Of a stretch of 64,000 nucleotides of DNA, positions 38,038 to 46,884 are shown in pieces. This stretch comes from Aeromicrobium sp. Sec7.5 (GTDB taxonomy: Bacteria; Actinomycetota; Actinomycetes; Propionibacteriales; Nocardioidaceae), in assembly GCF_036867135.1 (NCBI RefSeq), contig NZ_JBAJIJ010000001.1, forward strand, positions 1,550,001 through 1,614,000. Reading direction: 5' to 3'. A program made the position numbers and the translations under genes. The notes under the pieces are model-generated. The model did no database searches, was not told where the DNA came from, and saw nothing but the letters and a program-made list of their open reading frames with translations. How positions within the stretch are numbered: position 1 is the stretch's first letter; every line of letters begins with the position of its first letter.

Positions 38038-40779
38038 ATGCCCAGTCCGTCGGAGGCCTACGCCCGGTCGCGGGCCGAGCGTCAGTTCCCGCACCTCACC
38101 GAGTTCCGCGGCCACCACACCTTCCCGCTCGACGACTTCCAGGTCGAGGCGTGCCGGGTGGTCGAGACCGGACAGGGCGTCCTGGTCGCGGCTCCCACCG
38201 GTTCGGGCAAGACGATCGTGGGTGAGTTCGCGGTGCACCTCGCCCTCGCGACGGGCCGCAAGTGCTTCTACACGACGCCCATCAAGGCGCTCTCGAACCA
38301 GAAGTTCCACGATTTCGGCGACCGCTACGGCGTCGAGAACGTCGGCCTGCTCACGGGTGACAGCAGCATCAACGGTGACGCCCCGATCGTGGTCATGACG
38401 ACCGAGGTCCTCCGCAACATGCTGTACGCCCGGTCGCGCACCCTCGAGGGCCTCGGGTTCGTCGTGATGGACGAGGTGCACTACCTCGCCGACCGCTTTC
38501 GCGGTGCGGTGTGGGAAGAGGTCATCATCGGCCTGCCGGAGTCGGTCAGCATCGTCTCGCTGTCGGCGACGGTCTCGAACGCCGAGGAGTTCGGCGAGTG
38601 GCTCACCGAGGTGCGCGGTGACACCGTCACGATCGTCGAGGAGCGCCGCCCGGTGCCGCTCCACCAGCACGTGCTCGTCGGACGCAAGATGTTCGGCCTG
38701 TTCGAGGAGGGCGCCGCCAGCCCCGAGGGCGGCCCGGTCGTCAGCCGCCAGCTCGAGCGGTTCGCCCGCGACGACTGGCAGCTGAGCCGGATGCAGAAGG
38801 GGCGCCCGAAGAAGGGCGGCCACCGACCGCGGACGCGCCACACCACCCCGTCGCGCCTCGACATCGTCATGAAGCTGGAGCAGGAGGGCCTGCTCCCCGC
38901 GATCGACTTCATCTTCAGCCGCGCCGGCTGCGCCGCGGCCGTGCAGCAGCTCCTCGACGCCCGGGTCATGCTGACGACCCCCGAGGAGCGGGTCGAGATC
39001 GAGAGCTACGTGGACGAGGCGTGCGCCCACCTCCCTGACGAGGACCTGCACGTCCTCGGCTTCCACGAGTTCCGCGAGGCCCTCGGACGCGGCATCGCCG
39101 CGCACCACGCCGGCATGCTGCCGACGTTCAAGGAGTGCGTCGAGCACCTGTTCAGCCTGGGCCTGGTCCGGGCCGTCTTCGCCACGGAGACGCTCGCGCT
39201 CGGCATCAACATGCCGGCCCGGTCGGTCGTGATCGAGAAGCTCAACAAGTGGAACGGGGAGGCGCACGTCGACGTGACGGCAGGGGAGTACACCCAGCTC
39301 ACGGGTCGCGCCGGGCGTCGCGGCATCGACATCGAGGGCCACGCGGTCGTGCTGTGGCAGGCCGGGTTCGACCCGCGGCAGGTCGCCGGGCTCGCCTCAC
39401 GACGCACGTATCCGCTCAACTCCTCGTTCCGCCCGTCGTACAACATGGCGGTCAACCTCGTGGCCCAGGTGGGTCGCAAGACCGCCCGCGACCTGCTCGA
39501 GCAGTCGTTCGCCCAGTTCCAGGCCGATCGTGGCGTCGTCGGGCTCGCCCGCCAGATCCACAAGGCCGACGAGGCCCTGGAGGGATACGTCGAGGGCGCC
39601 ACCTGCCACCTGGGCGACTTCATGGAGTACGCCGACCTCAGGCGCCAGATCGGCGACATCGAGAGCGAGGGCTCGCGCGCCCGCAAGGCTCGGGCGCGCG
39701 AGGGCGTCGCGTCGTCGTTGCTCGCCCTGAAGCGGGGCGACATCATCGAGATCCCTCGCGGCAAGTGGGCCGGCTCGGCCGTCGTGCTGGACCCGGGCCA
39801 CGCCGCCGACCGCGAGGGTCCGCGTCCGTTCGTGCTCACCGAGGGGCGTCACGCGCGACGCCTCGCGTCGGTCGACTTCAGCGGCCCGGTCGAGCCGCTC
39901 GGGCAGATGCGCGTGCCCAAGAACTTCAATCCCCGCAGCCCGCAGTCACGGCGCGAGCTCGCCACGACGCTGCGCAGCCGCGTGCCCCTGCGTCGCGACG
40001 CCGTGGAGCGGCAGGGTCGGTCGCTGCACACCGGCGGCACCGGACCGACCGACGAGGACCCGCGCGTCACCGAGCTGCGGCGGCTCATCAAGTCGCACCC
40101 GTGCCACCAGTGCCCCGACCGCGAGTCGCACGCCCGGTGGGCCGAGCGGTACCAGCGGCTCGAGAAGGAGACCCTGCAGCGCCGGCGCACGATCGAGCAG
40201 CGCACCAACACGGTGGCCCGTGAGTTCGACCGGGTCTGCGAGGTCCTCGACGAGCTGGGCTACCTCGAGGGCGACACCATCACCGACACGGGACGGCGCC
40301 TGCAGCGGATCTACGGCGAGCTCGACCTGCTCATCAGCGAGTGCCTCAACCAAGGCGTCTGGAACGGCCTCACGCCGGCCGAGCTCGCCGCCGTCGCGAG
40401 CGGGCTCACGTACACCTCGCGCAACGCCGACGACACTCCGCCGCCGCAGTTCGTGACGCAGCGGTCGCGCGACGTCGCGCACCAGATGGGCGAGATCCAT
40501 CTGGATCTCTCCGCCCTGGAACGACGCCACCGGCTGCGATTCCTGCGCGATCCGGACTTCGCCTTCGCCCAGGGCGTGGGTCTGTGGGCCGACGGCGCAC
40601 CCCTGCACGAGGTGTTGAGCATCACCGGCCTGGCCGCCGGCGACTTCGTGCGGTCGATCAAGCAGCTCGTCGACACCCTGGCGCAGATCGCCGTCGCCGC
40701 GGGCGACGACTCGGCGATGCGCAGCACGGCGCGGCGTGCCCTCGACGGCCTGCGCCGCGGCGTGATCAGCTACAGCTGA
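38038..40779 (+). CDS. helY: DEVH-box superfamily 2 helicase, Ski2/Mtr4-like
   Basis: A 913-residue RNA or DNA helicase. Motif I APTGSGKT (about 52-59), motif II MDEVHYLAD (about 143-151), motif VI QLTGRAGRRGID (about 421-432). The long C-terminal part is the Mtr4-type arch or DSHCT region. The M. tuberculosis homologue HelY follows tatC at the same point. Role is probably RNA turnover, not shown. It is convergent with the 5'-3' exonuclease and shares its last 10 bases with that gene. Confidence 0.9.
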   Translation: MPSPSEAYARSRAERQFPHLTEFRGHHTFPLDDFQVEACRVVETGQGVLVAAPTGSGKTIVGEFAVHLALATGRKCFYTTPIKALSNQKFHDFGDRYGVENVGLLTGDSSINGDAPIVVMTTEVLRNMLYARSRTLEGLGFVVMDEVHYLADRFRGAVWEEVIIGLPESVSIVSLSATVSNAEEFGEWLTEVRGDTVTIVEERRPVPLHQHVLVGRKMFGLFEEGAASPEGGPVVSRQLERFARDDWQLSRMQKGRPKKGGHRPRTRHTTPSRLDIVMKLEQEGLLPAIDFIFSRAGCAAAVQQLLDARVMLTTPEERVEIESYVDEACAHLPDEDLHVLGFHEFREALGRGIAAHHAGMLPTFKECVEHLFSLGLVRAVFATETLALGINMPARSVVIEKLNKWNGEAHVDVTAGEYTQLTGRAGRRGIDIEGHAVVLWQAGFDPRQVAGLASRRTYPLNSSFRPSYNMAVNLVAQVGRKTARDLLEQSFAQFQADRGVVGLARQIHKADEALEGYVEGATCHLGDFMEYADLRRQIGDIESEGSRARKARAREGVASSLLALKRGDIIEIPRGKWAGSAVVLDPGHAADREGPRPFVLTEGRHARRLASVDFSGPVEPLGQMRVPKNFNPRSPQSRRELATTLRSRVPLRRDAVERQGRSLHTGGTGPTDEDPRVTELRRLIKSHPCHQCPDRESHARWAERYQRLEKETLQRRRTIEQRTNTVAREFDRVCEVLDELGYLEGDTITDTGRRLQRIYGELDLLISECLNQGVWNGLTPAELAAVASGLTYTSRNADDTPPPQFVTQRSRDVAHQMGEIHLDLSALERRHRLRFLRDPDFAFAQGVGLWADGAPLHEVLSITGLAAGDFVRSIKQLVDTLAQIAVAAGDDSAMRSTARRALDGLRRGVISYS

Positions 40780-41669
40780 GCGAGCAGACGCACGACGGGG
40801 CTGTCGACGCCCCACCGCGCCCCGAACGCGCGCAGGCCCTCGGGGTCGGCCGCGGGCCGGGGCGACGGGACCTCGACCGCGAGGTCCTGACGCACCGCCA
40901 CGACCGTGCGTGCCGCGTCGACGTAGTCGCGGGAGTCGAGCAGCGACGTGCGCGGCCGGGGCTTGATCGACGAGGTGTCGTCGTCCGCCGCCGCCAGGAT
41001 GGCGTCGAGGTCCCCGAACTCGTTGACGAGCGTGGCAGCGGTCTTCTCGCCGATCCCGGCCACGCCGGGGAGTCCGTCGGACGCGTCGCCCCGCATCACC
41101 GCGAAGTCGACGTACGCCTGCGGCTCGATGCCGTACTTGCTGCGGATCCAGGCCGCGTCGACCGTGTCGAGCTTGGCCACGCCGCGCGCCGTGTACAGGA
41201 CCCGCACGTCACGGGCGTCGTCGACCAGCTGGAAGAGGTCCCGGTCGCCGGTGACGATGTCGACCGGGCCGTGCCACCGGTGCGCGAGGGTGCCGATCAC
41301 GTCGTCGGCCTCGGCCTCCGGCGCACCGATCACGGGGATGCCGGCGAGCGCGAGCGCCTCCGCGATCAGGGGCACCTGGGGAGCCAGGTCGTCGGGCGTC
41401 TCCTCGGAGTCCGCGCTGCCGTCGGCGAGCCGCTGGGTCTTGTAGCTCGGCACGAGGTCGACGCGCCACTGGGGCCGCCAGTCGTCGTCCCAGCACGCCA
41501 CGACCGCCTCGGGCGCGTCCTCGCGCCCGATCAGCGTCGCGGTGAAGTCGATCATCCCGCGCAACGCGTTGACGACCGTGCCGTCCGGCGCCTTGAGGGA
41601 GTCGGGGATGCCGAAGAACGCGCGGTAGTAGAGGCTCGCGGTGTCGAGGAGCAGCAGACGTCCGGCCAT
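40770..41669 (-). CDS. 5'-3' exonuclease, FEN-like
   Basis: A 299-residue nuclease homologous to the exonuclease domain of DNA polymerase I, without a polymerase. The start LLLLDTASLYYRAFFG, acidic cluster PEAEADDVIGTLA, VTGDRDLFQLVDD, and helix-hairpin-helix GDASDGLPGVAGIGEKTAATLV are family hallmarks. It probably removes primers or flaps. It starts from ATG with TAGGAT 6 bases upstream. The M. tuberculosis homologue is Rv2090, again beside helY. It overlaps helY by 10 bases tail to tail. Confidence 0.92.
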   Translation of the reverse strand: MAGRLLLLDTASLYYRAFFGIPDSLKAPDGTVVNALRGMIDFTATLIGREDAPEAVVACWDDDWRPQWRVDLVPSYKTQRLADGSADSEETPDDLAPQVPLIAEALALAGIPVIGAPEAEADDVIGTLAHRWHGPVDIVTGDRDLFQLVDDARDVRVLYTARGVAKLDTVDAAWIRSKYGIEPQAYVDFAVMRGDASDGLPGVAGIGEKTAATLVNEFGDLDAILAAADDDTSSIKPRPRTSLLDSRDYVDAARTVVAVRQDLAVEVPSPRPAADPEGLRAFGARWGVDSPVVRLLAQL

Positions 41670-41675
41670 GGACCG

Positions 41676-41681
41676 ATCCTA
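41676..41681 (-). promoter_or_regulatory. leaderless -10 box, 5'-3' exonuclease
   Basis: TAGGAT on the minus strand, 6 bases before the ATG at 41669. Confidence 0.55.
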
Positions 41682-41719
41682 GGCGTCAGCGCGCGTGAAC
41701 CGTGTCGTGCGGCGCTCGG

Positions 41720-41725
41720 TACGCT
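41720..41725 (+). promoter_or_regulatory. leaderless -10 box, Xaa-Pro peptidase
   Basis: TACGCT followed by 6 bases and the ATG at 41732; the divergent box of the exonuclease is 38 bases away. Confidence 0.55.
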
Positions 41726-41731
41726 CGGGGG

Positions 41732-42814
41732 ATGCAGCGACTGGAGCGTGCCCGAGACCTCGCCGCGGCGGCCGACATCGACGCCCTGCTCGTGACCCCG
41801 GGGGCCGATCTGCGCTACCTCACCGGATATGCGGCCAAGCCGTTGGAGCGCCTGACCTGTCTGGTCGTCCCGGTCTCGGGCAGCCCGTTCCTCGTCGCCC
41901 CGAACCTCGAGGTCGCAGCGGCCGAGGCGGCCGGTGTGGAGCTCGAGATCGTCGGCTGGAACGAGACCGACGACCCGTTCGCGATCCTCGCGTCGCGCCT
42001 CGGCGAGGTCACGCGGCTCGCACTGGACGACGAGATGTGGGCCTCGCGCGTCCTGGCGCTTCGCGACGTCGTGCCGACCGCCGAGCAGGTCCTCGCCGGG
42101 CCGGTGCTGACGGAGCTGCGCATGCGCAAGGACCCGGCCGAGGTCGACGCGCTCCGGGTCGCCGGCGCCGCGATCGACCGGGTCCACTCCCGCATGGCCG
42201 AGTGGCTGCGGCCCGGCCGCACCGAGCGCGAGGTCGGCCACGACATCGCGCGGGCGATCGTCGACGAGGGGCACGAGAGCGTCGACTTCGTGATCGTCGG
42301 CAGTGGCCCGAACGGCGCCTCGCCCCACCACGAGGTCTCCGACCGTGTCATCGAGGTCGGCGATCCCGTCGTGGTCGACATCGGCGGCACGACCCCCGCG
42401 GGCTACTGCTCCGACAGCACCCGCAACTACCTGGCCGGCGGCTCGGTGCCCACCCTCTACCGCGAGGCGTACACCGTGTTGCACGAGGCCCAGGCGGCCC
42501 AGCGAGCCCACGCACGACCCGGCGTCACGGCCGAGTCGGTCGATCGCGTGGGTCGTGACCTCATCGCGGCGGCCGGCTTCGGCGAGCTCTTCATCCACCG
42601 CACCGGCCACGGCATCGGTACCCAGACCCACGAGGAGCCGTACATCGTCGAGGGCAACGCGCTGGTGCTCGAGCCCGGCATGGCCTTCTCGATCGAGCCC
42701 GGCATCTACCACCCCGGTCAGTTCGGGGCCCGGATCGAGGACATCGCGATCTGCACGGCCGACGGTCTCGAGGTCCTCAACGACACCGAGCGCCAGCTCG
42801 TCGTGCTGGACTGA
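41732..42814 (+). CDS. Xaa-Pro peptidase, M24 family
   Basis: A 360-residue metallopeptidase. The N-terminal creatinase-like domain (1-120) leads to the pita-bread domain with the M24 ligands: VVVDIGGTT and YCSDSTRNY (Asp, Asp), THRTGHGIG-like HRTGHGIGTQTHE (His), FSIEPGIY (Glu) and ARIEDI (Glu). It should remove N-terminal residues before Pro or act on dipeptides such as Xaa-Pro. The homologue in M. tuberculosis is pepE (Rv2089c). It is followed by lnt after 10 bases, probably cotranscribed. Confidence 0.92.
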   Translation: MQRLERARDLAAAADIDALLVTPGADLRYLTGYAAKPLERLTCLVVPVSGSPFLVAPNLEVAAAEAAGVELEIVGWNETDDPFAILASRLGEVTRLALDDEMWASRVLALRDVVPTAEQVLAGPVLTELRMRKDPAEVDALRVAGAAIDRVHSRMAEWLRPGRTEREVGHDIARAIVDEGHESVDFVIVGSGPNGASPHHEVSDRVIEVGDPVVVDIGGTTPAGYCSDSTRNYLAGGSVPTLYREAYTVLHEAQAAQRAHARPGVTAESVDRVGRDLIAAAGFGELFIHRTGHGIGTQTHEEPYIVEGNALVLEPGMAFSIEPGIYHPGQFGARIEDIAICTADGLEVLNDTERQLVVLD

Positions 42815-42824
42815 CGGCGCGCCC

Positions 42825-44324
42825 GTGACCTTCCGGCTCGCTGCGCCCCTCGTCGTCCTCTCCGGGGTCCTGTCCTCGTTCGCGTTCGAGCCGCTGGCGC
42901 TGCCCTACGCGATGGTGATCGGGGTGGCCGTGCTCTTCGGCGTGCTGCGCGCCGTGCCCGACCTGCGGGGGCGCAGCGTCTATGCCCTCGGCGTGCTCTG
43001 GGGCCTGGCCTTCTTCGGGCCCCTCATCTGGTGGATGCGCGCCGTGAGCGACGGCGCCTACGTCGGCCTGGTCATCGCCGAGGCCCTGCTCCTCGGGATC
43101 GTGGCGCTGCCGCTCCGGTCCGTCGCCCGTCTGGCCGCCTGGCCGGTGCTGATGCCGGCCGTCTGGCTCCTCGGCGAGCAGGTTCGCGGGTCGTTCCCGT
43201 TCTCCGGGTTCCCCTGGGGCCGCCTCGTGCACACCGCGCTCGACACGCCACTGGAGTCCTGGGTCCGCCTCGTCGGCCTCCCGGCCACGTCGTTCCTGCT
43301 CGCCTGCCTGGCCGCGGCCCTCGTGCTGGTCGCCGACCGCGCGGCTCGCCACCGCGCCGTCGCGCTCGCAGGGTTCGTCGGCGCCTTCGTGCTCGGCGCG
43401 CTGCTCCCCGTGGGGCTGTCCGGACCGTCAGAGGGGCAGACTGCGCGGTTCGCGCTGATCCAGGGCGACACCCCGGGGGAGTTCCTCCAGTGGCCGCCCG
43501 GGGCGATCTTCCAGCTGCACGCCGACGAGACCCGACGACTCGTCGAGCGGGTGGAGGCGGGCGACACCGAGGCGCCGGACGTGGTGCTCTGGCCCGAGAA
43601 CTCGACCGACACCGATCCGCGCAACCGGCCAGAGGAGAGCGCTCAGCTCGATGCGCTCGTGCGGGACCTCGGTGTCCCGATCCTGGTCGGCGGGCTCCTC
43701 GACGGGCCCACGGTCGACACCGTCGAGAATGCCGGGCTGGTCTGGACCGCGGACGGTCCGGGCCAGAAGTACGTCAAGCGCAAGCCCGTGGCCTACGGCG
43801 AGTACGTCCCGTTCCGCGACGCCCTGGGCAGCCTGGTGCCCAGGATCGACCGCGACATCCCGCGCGACATGGTGGCCGGCGAGGAGCCGGGCGCCTTGAC
43901 GATCAACGGCGTCCGCGTCGGCGACACGATCTGCTACGACATCGCCTTCGACGGCGTCGTCGACCAGGCGATCGCCGACGACGCCCAGGTCCTCGTGGTC
44001 CAGACCAGCAACGCGGCGTTCACCGGAACGGCCCAGCCCGAGCAGCAGTGGTCGATCTCCCGGCTCCGCGCCATCGAGACGGGACGGTGGGTGCTCGTCC
44101 CCTCGACCAACGGCATCTCCGGCGTGATCGACGCCGACGGCGACGTGGTCACGCGCGCGCCGCTGCGGCAGCCCGCCACGATCGAGACCGACGTGCCGCT
44201 GGCCGACGGCACGGCGCCGTCGGCGCACCTGGCACGCCCCCTCGAGCTGCTCCTGCTGGCCCTCGGTGTGGTGGGATGGGGACTCGCCATCGTGACGAGA
44301 CGACGGGAGGGCACGACGACGTGA
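42825..44324 (+). CDS. lnt: apolipoprotein N-acyltransferase
   Basis: A 499-residue membrane enzyme that acylates the N-terminus of lipoproteins. Several N-terminal membrane segments (about 1-200) lead to a nitrilase-like domain with the Glu-Lys-Cys triad: WPENSTD (Glu), KYVKRKPVAYGEYVPF (Lys), GDTICYDIAFDG (Cys). One more membrane helix follows (LLLLALGVVGWGLAIV). GTG start, then a TGA that overlaps the ppm1 GTG (GTGA). In M. tuberculosis the two activities are fused (Rv2051c); here they are separate polypeptides. Confidence 0.93.
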   Translation: MTFRLAAPLVVLSGVLSSFAFEPLALPYAMVIGVAVLFGVLRAVPDLRGRSVYALGVLWGLAFFGPLIWWMRAVSDGAYVGLVIAEALLLGIVALPLRSVARLAAWPVLMPAVWLLGEQVRGSFPFSGFPWGRLVHTALDTPLESWVRLVGLPATSFLLACLAAALVLVADRAARHRAVALAGFVGAFVLGALLPVGLSGPSEGQTARFALIQGDTPGEFLQWPPGAIFQLHADETRRLVERVEAGDTEAPDVVLWPENSTDTDPRNRPEESAQLDALVRDLGVPILVGGLLDGPTVDTVENAGLVWTADGPGQKYVKRKPVAYGEYVPFRDALGSLVPRIDRDIPRDMVAGEEPGALTINGVRVGDTICYDIAFDGVVDQAIADDAQVLVVQTSNAAFTGTAQPEQQWSISRLRAIETGRWVLVPSTNGISGVIDADGDVVTRAPLRQPATIETDVPLADGTAPSAHLARPLELLLLALGVVGWGLAIVTRRREGTTT

Positions 44325-45076
44325 GCACGTTGGTCGTCGTGCCGACCTATGACGAGGCGGAGTCGCTGCCGCGGCTCCTCGACGGTCTGGCCGTCCACGC
44401 CCCGTCCGTCGACGTGCTCGTGGTCGACGACGCGTCACCCGACGGCACGGGCCTCGTCGCCGATCGCCTCGCCCGCCGCGACGACCGGGTCCACGTGCTG
44501 CACCGCCCCGCCAAGGAGGGGCTCGGCGTCGCGTACCGCGCCGGCTTCGCCTGGGCCCTGGCCCGGGACTACGACGTCGTCGTCGAGATGGATGCCGACG
44601 GCTCCCACCGTCCACAGGACCTGCCGACCCTCCTGGCGCGCATCGCCCACGAGGACGCCGACGGGGCGCCCCACCTGGTGCTCGGCTCCCGCTGGGTGCC
44701 GGGCGGCGGCGTCGTGAACTGGCCGTGGTACCGCAAGCTGATCTCCCGGGGCGGAACCTGGTACGCCCAGAAGGCGCTCGGCCTGTCGGTGGCCGACGTG
44801 ACGGGCGGGTTCCGCGCCTTCCGACGCACGACGCTGGAGCGTCTCCCGCTCGACGACGTGTCGTCGCAGGGCTACTGCTTCCAGGTCGACCTGGTGAGGC
44901 GGGTCCTCGACGCCGGGATGACGGTGGCGGAGGTGCCCATCACGTTCGTGGAGCGTACGCAGGGGCGCTCGAAGATGAGCGGTTCGATCGTGCGCGAAGC
45001 CCTGTGGAAGGTGACCCTCTGGGGCTTCGAGCGCCGGGTAGCGCGGTCGAGGACCGCGCTGACCCGACGCCCCTAG
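44321..45076 (+). CDS. ppm1: polyprenol-phosphate mannosyltransferase
   Basis: A 251-residue GT2 enzyme that makes polyprenyl-phosphate-mannose, the mannose donor for lipoglycans and protein O-mannosylation. The N-terminal Rossmann-like domain has VVPTYDEAESL, VDDASPDGT (metal/nucleotide) and VEMDADGSHRP (DxD-like), plus GSRWVPGGG and the C-terminal basic helix. It lacks the multi-pass membrane domain of dolichol-type fusions. GTG start coupled to lnt. The tail faces rbpA across 1 base. Confidence 0.92.
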   Translation: MSTLVVVPTYDEAESLPRLLDGLAVHAPSVDVLVVDDASPDGTGLVADRLARRDDRVHVLHRPAKEGLGVAYRAGFAWALARDYDVVVEMDADGSHRPQDLPTLLARIAHEDADGAPHLVLGSRWVPGGGVVNWPWYRKLISRGGTWYAQKALGLSVADVTGGFRAFRRTTLERLPLDDVSSQGYCFQVDLVRRVLDAGMTVAEVPITFVERTQGRSKMSGSIVREALWKVTLWGFERRVARSRTALTRRP

Positions 45077-45077
45077 C

Positions 45078-45461
45078 TCAGCGGCGCGCGGCCGCCTTCT
45101 TGGTACGGCGGTGCAGGTGCGGGGGACCGATCTCGCCGGCCCGCAGCAGCTCGATGCGCTCGGTGAGGATCTCCTCGAGCTCGTCGACGGAGCGACGCTC
45201 GAGCAGCATGTCCCAGTGGGTGCGGACGTGCTTCTCGTCCTTCGCCTCCGGCTCGGCGCCGTCGACGAGACGGCCGACGATGCCGGACTTCGGGTCCTCC
45301 CACTGCAGGGGGACCTCGGCCTCCTCGGACATCGTGACGGTGAAGGTGCGGCCGTCGGGCAGGACGTACGCGACCTCCTGCCGCGGCGCCATCTCGACAC
45401 CGCGCTCGTCCTCGAAGCTCTGGGCACCCAGTCGCGCACCGCGCAAGGCACGTTCAGCCAT
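45078..45461 (-). CDS. rbpA: RNA polymerase-binding protein RbpA
   Basis: A 127-residue RNA polymerase-associated factor that helps group 1 sigma factors open promoters. The N-terminal tail MAERALRGARLGAQSFEDERG contacts the polymerase channel, the beta core follows (YVLPDGRTFTVTM), and the C-terminal sigma-interaction helices (WDMLLERRSVDELEEILTERIELL) precede a basic tail. SD GAGAGGAG is 6 bases before the ATG. A SigR/SigH-like promoter 32-58 bases upstream suggests control by thiol-oxidative stress, as shown for rbpA in Streptomyces coelicolor. Confidence 0.95.
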   Translation of the reverse strand: MAERALRGARLGAQSFEDERGVEMAPRQEVAYVLPDGRTFTVTMSEEAEVPLQWEDPKSGIVGRLVDGAEPEAKDEKHVRTHWDMLLERRSVDELEEILTERIELLRAGEIGPPHLHRRTKKAAARR

Positions 45462-45492
45462 GATCGGACTCCTCTCGTGTCGTCTCTTCCTC

Positions 45493-45519
45493 AACGTACG
45501 GCAGGACTGTGAGATTCCC
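45493..45519 (-). promoter_or_regulatory. SigR/SigH-type promoter of rbpA
   Basis: GGGAAT, 18 bases, GTT on the minus strand, an exact match to the SigR/SigH consensus I know (GGGAAT-N18-GTT). The predicted transcript would have a leader of about 25 bases holding the SD. Confidence 0.7.
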
Positions 45520-45564
45520 CTGAGCAGCCGGAGAGGAGGAGTGATCCGGTCCCGTGACCCCCAT

Positions 45565-46884
45565 TCAGCCCGAGGTCGCGCGGTCCCGCACGTCGGACGG
45601 CACCGCCAGCAGGGCCAGGAGCCCGGCAGCCAGCACGAGCATGATGCCGAGGATGCCCCAGCGGTCGTCCCCGCCGAGGAAGGCGCAGAGGCCGAACAGG
45701 GCGGGGGAGAGGAACGAGGCCGCCCGGCCCGTCATGGCGTAGAAGCCGAAGTTCTGGCCCTCCAACCCGGGCGGGGTGAGCCGCACCAGGTAGGTGCGTG
45801 CCGCCGACTGGGCCGGACCCACGAACAGGCACAGCATCAGGCCGAAGACCCAGAACATCGCCATCCCGTCGACGACGAGCAGCACCAGGCCGGCGACCAG
45901 CATCGCGCTCAACGAGACGACGATCACGGCGCGCGGACCCCGGACGTCGTCCAGGCGCCCTGCCACCAGGGCCCCCGCGGCGGACACGACGTTCGCGGCG
46001 ATGCCGAAGATGATGACGCTCTCGTCGGTGAACCCGTAGACGGACACCGCGAGCACGGCACCGAAGGCGAAGACCCCGGCGAGCCCGTCGCGGAAGATCG
46101 CGCTGGCGAGGAGGTACTGCAGCACGACACGGTCCTCACGCCACATGCGGGCGATGTCCCGGCCCACGTCGCGGTACGACTGGGCGATGCCGACCTTCTC
46201 CGCCGGGCTCGCCGACGCGGGGAGCTCGGGCACGACGAGCAGGACCGGCACCGCGAAGACGGCGAACCACACCGCCGCGAGGATCGCGACGACACGGATG
46301 TTGAGACCGTCGTCGGTCGAGACGCCCAGCAGACCGCCGTCGCCCGTGATCAGTCCGAAGAAGCAGATCAGCAGCAGGACGATCCCGCCCAGGTAGCCGA
46401 AGGCCCAGCCCAGGGCCGAGACGCGACCGACGTTGCCCGGCGTGGAGACCTGACGGAGCATCGCGAAGTAGGGCACCTGGGACAGCTCGAACAAGATCTC
46501 GCCGACCACGAGCAGCAGCAGCCCGAGCCAGAGGTACGACGCGTCCTCGCGGACGAAGAACATCAACGCCGTGACGACGACGACCCCGGCGGTCAGGAAG
46601 CCCAACGACCGCCGGCGACCGCCGCCGGCGTCGGACCGGCGTCCGGTGACCGGGGCGAGCACCGCGATCACGACGGAGCCGGCGGCGACCGACCACGCGA
46701 GCCAGGTCGCGGCCGAGATCGGGCCCTCGAGGTCGTCGCCGACGCCGTCGACCAGGTAGACCGAGAAGACGAACGTGATGATGACGGCGTTGAACGCGGC
46801 CGAGCCCCAGTCCCACAGGCTCCAGGCGAGGACCTGTCGGCGGGTCGTCGCGGTCGCCACGGCGTCGGTCACGGGCTCGGCCAT
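45565..46884 (-). CDS. MFS transporter, UMF1/Atg22-like family
   Basis: A 439-residue transporter with about twelve hydrophobic segments. The start RRQVLAWSLWDWGSAAFNAVIITFVF is the signature of the UMF1 (Atg22-like vacuolar effluxer) group, which bacterial genomes carry widely with unknown substrates. The ATG at 46884 is inside the stop of the upstream GDPD gene, so it is coupled to it. A metabolite released from phosphodiesters could be exported or taken up, but this is inference. Confidence 0.85.
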   Translation of the reverse strand: MAEPVTDAVATATTRRQVLAWSLWDWGSAAFNAVIITFVFSVYLVDGVGDDLEGPISAATWLAWSVAAGSVVIAVLAPVTGRRSDAGGGRRRSLGFLTAGVVVVTALMFFVREDASYLWLGLLLLVVGEILFELSQVPYFAMLRQVSTPGNVGRVSALGWAFGYLGGIVLLLICFFGLITGDGGLLGVSTDDGLNIRVVAILAAVWFAVFAVPVLLVVPELPASASPAEKVGIAQSYRDVGRDIARMWREDRVVLQYLLASAIFRDGLAGVFAFGAVLAVSVYGFTDESVIIFGIAANVVSAAGALVAGRLDDVRGPRAVIVVSLSAMLVAGLVLLVVDGMAMFWVFGLMLCLFVGPAQSAARTYLVRLTPPGLEGQNFGFYAMTGRAASFLSPALFGLCAFLGGDDRWGILGIMLVLAAGLLALLAVPSDVRDRATSG

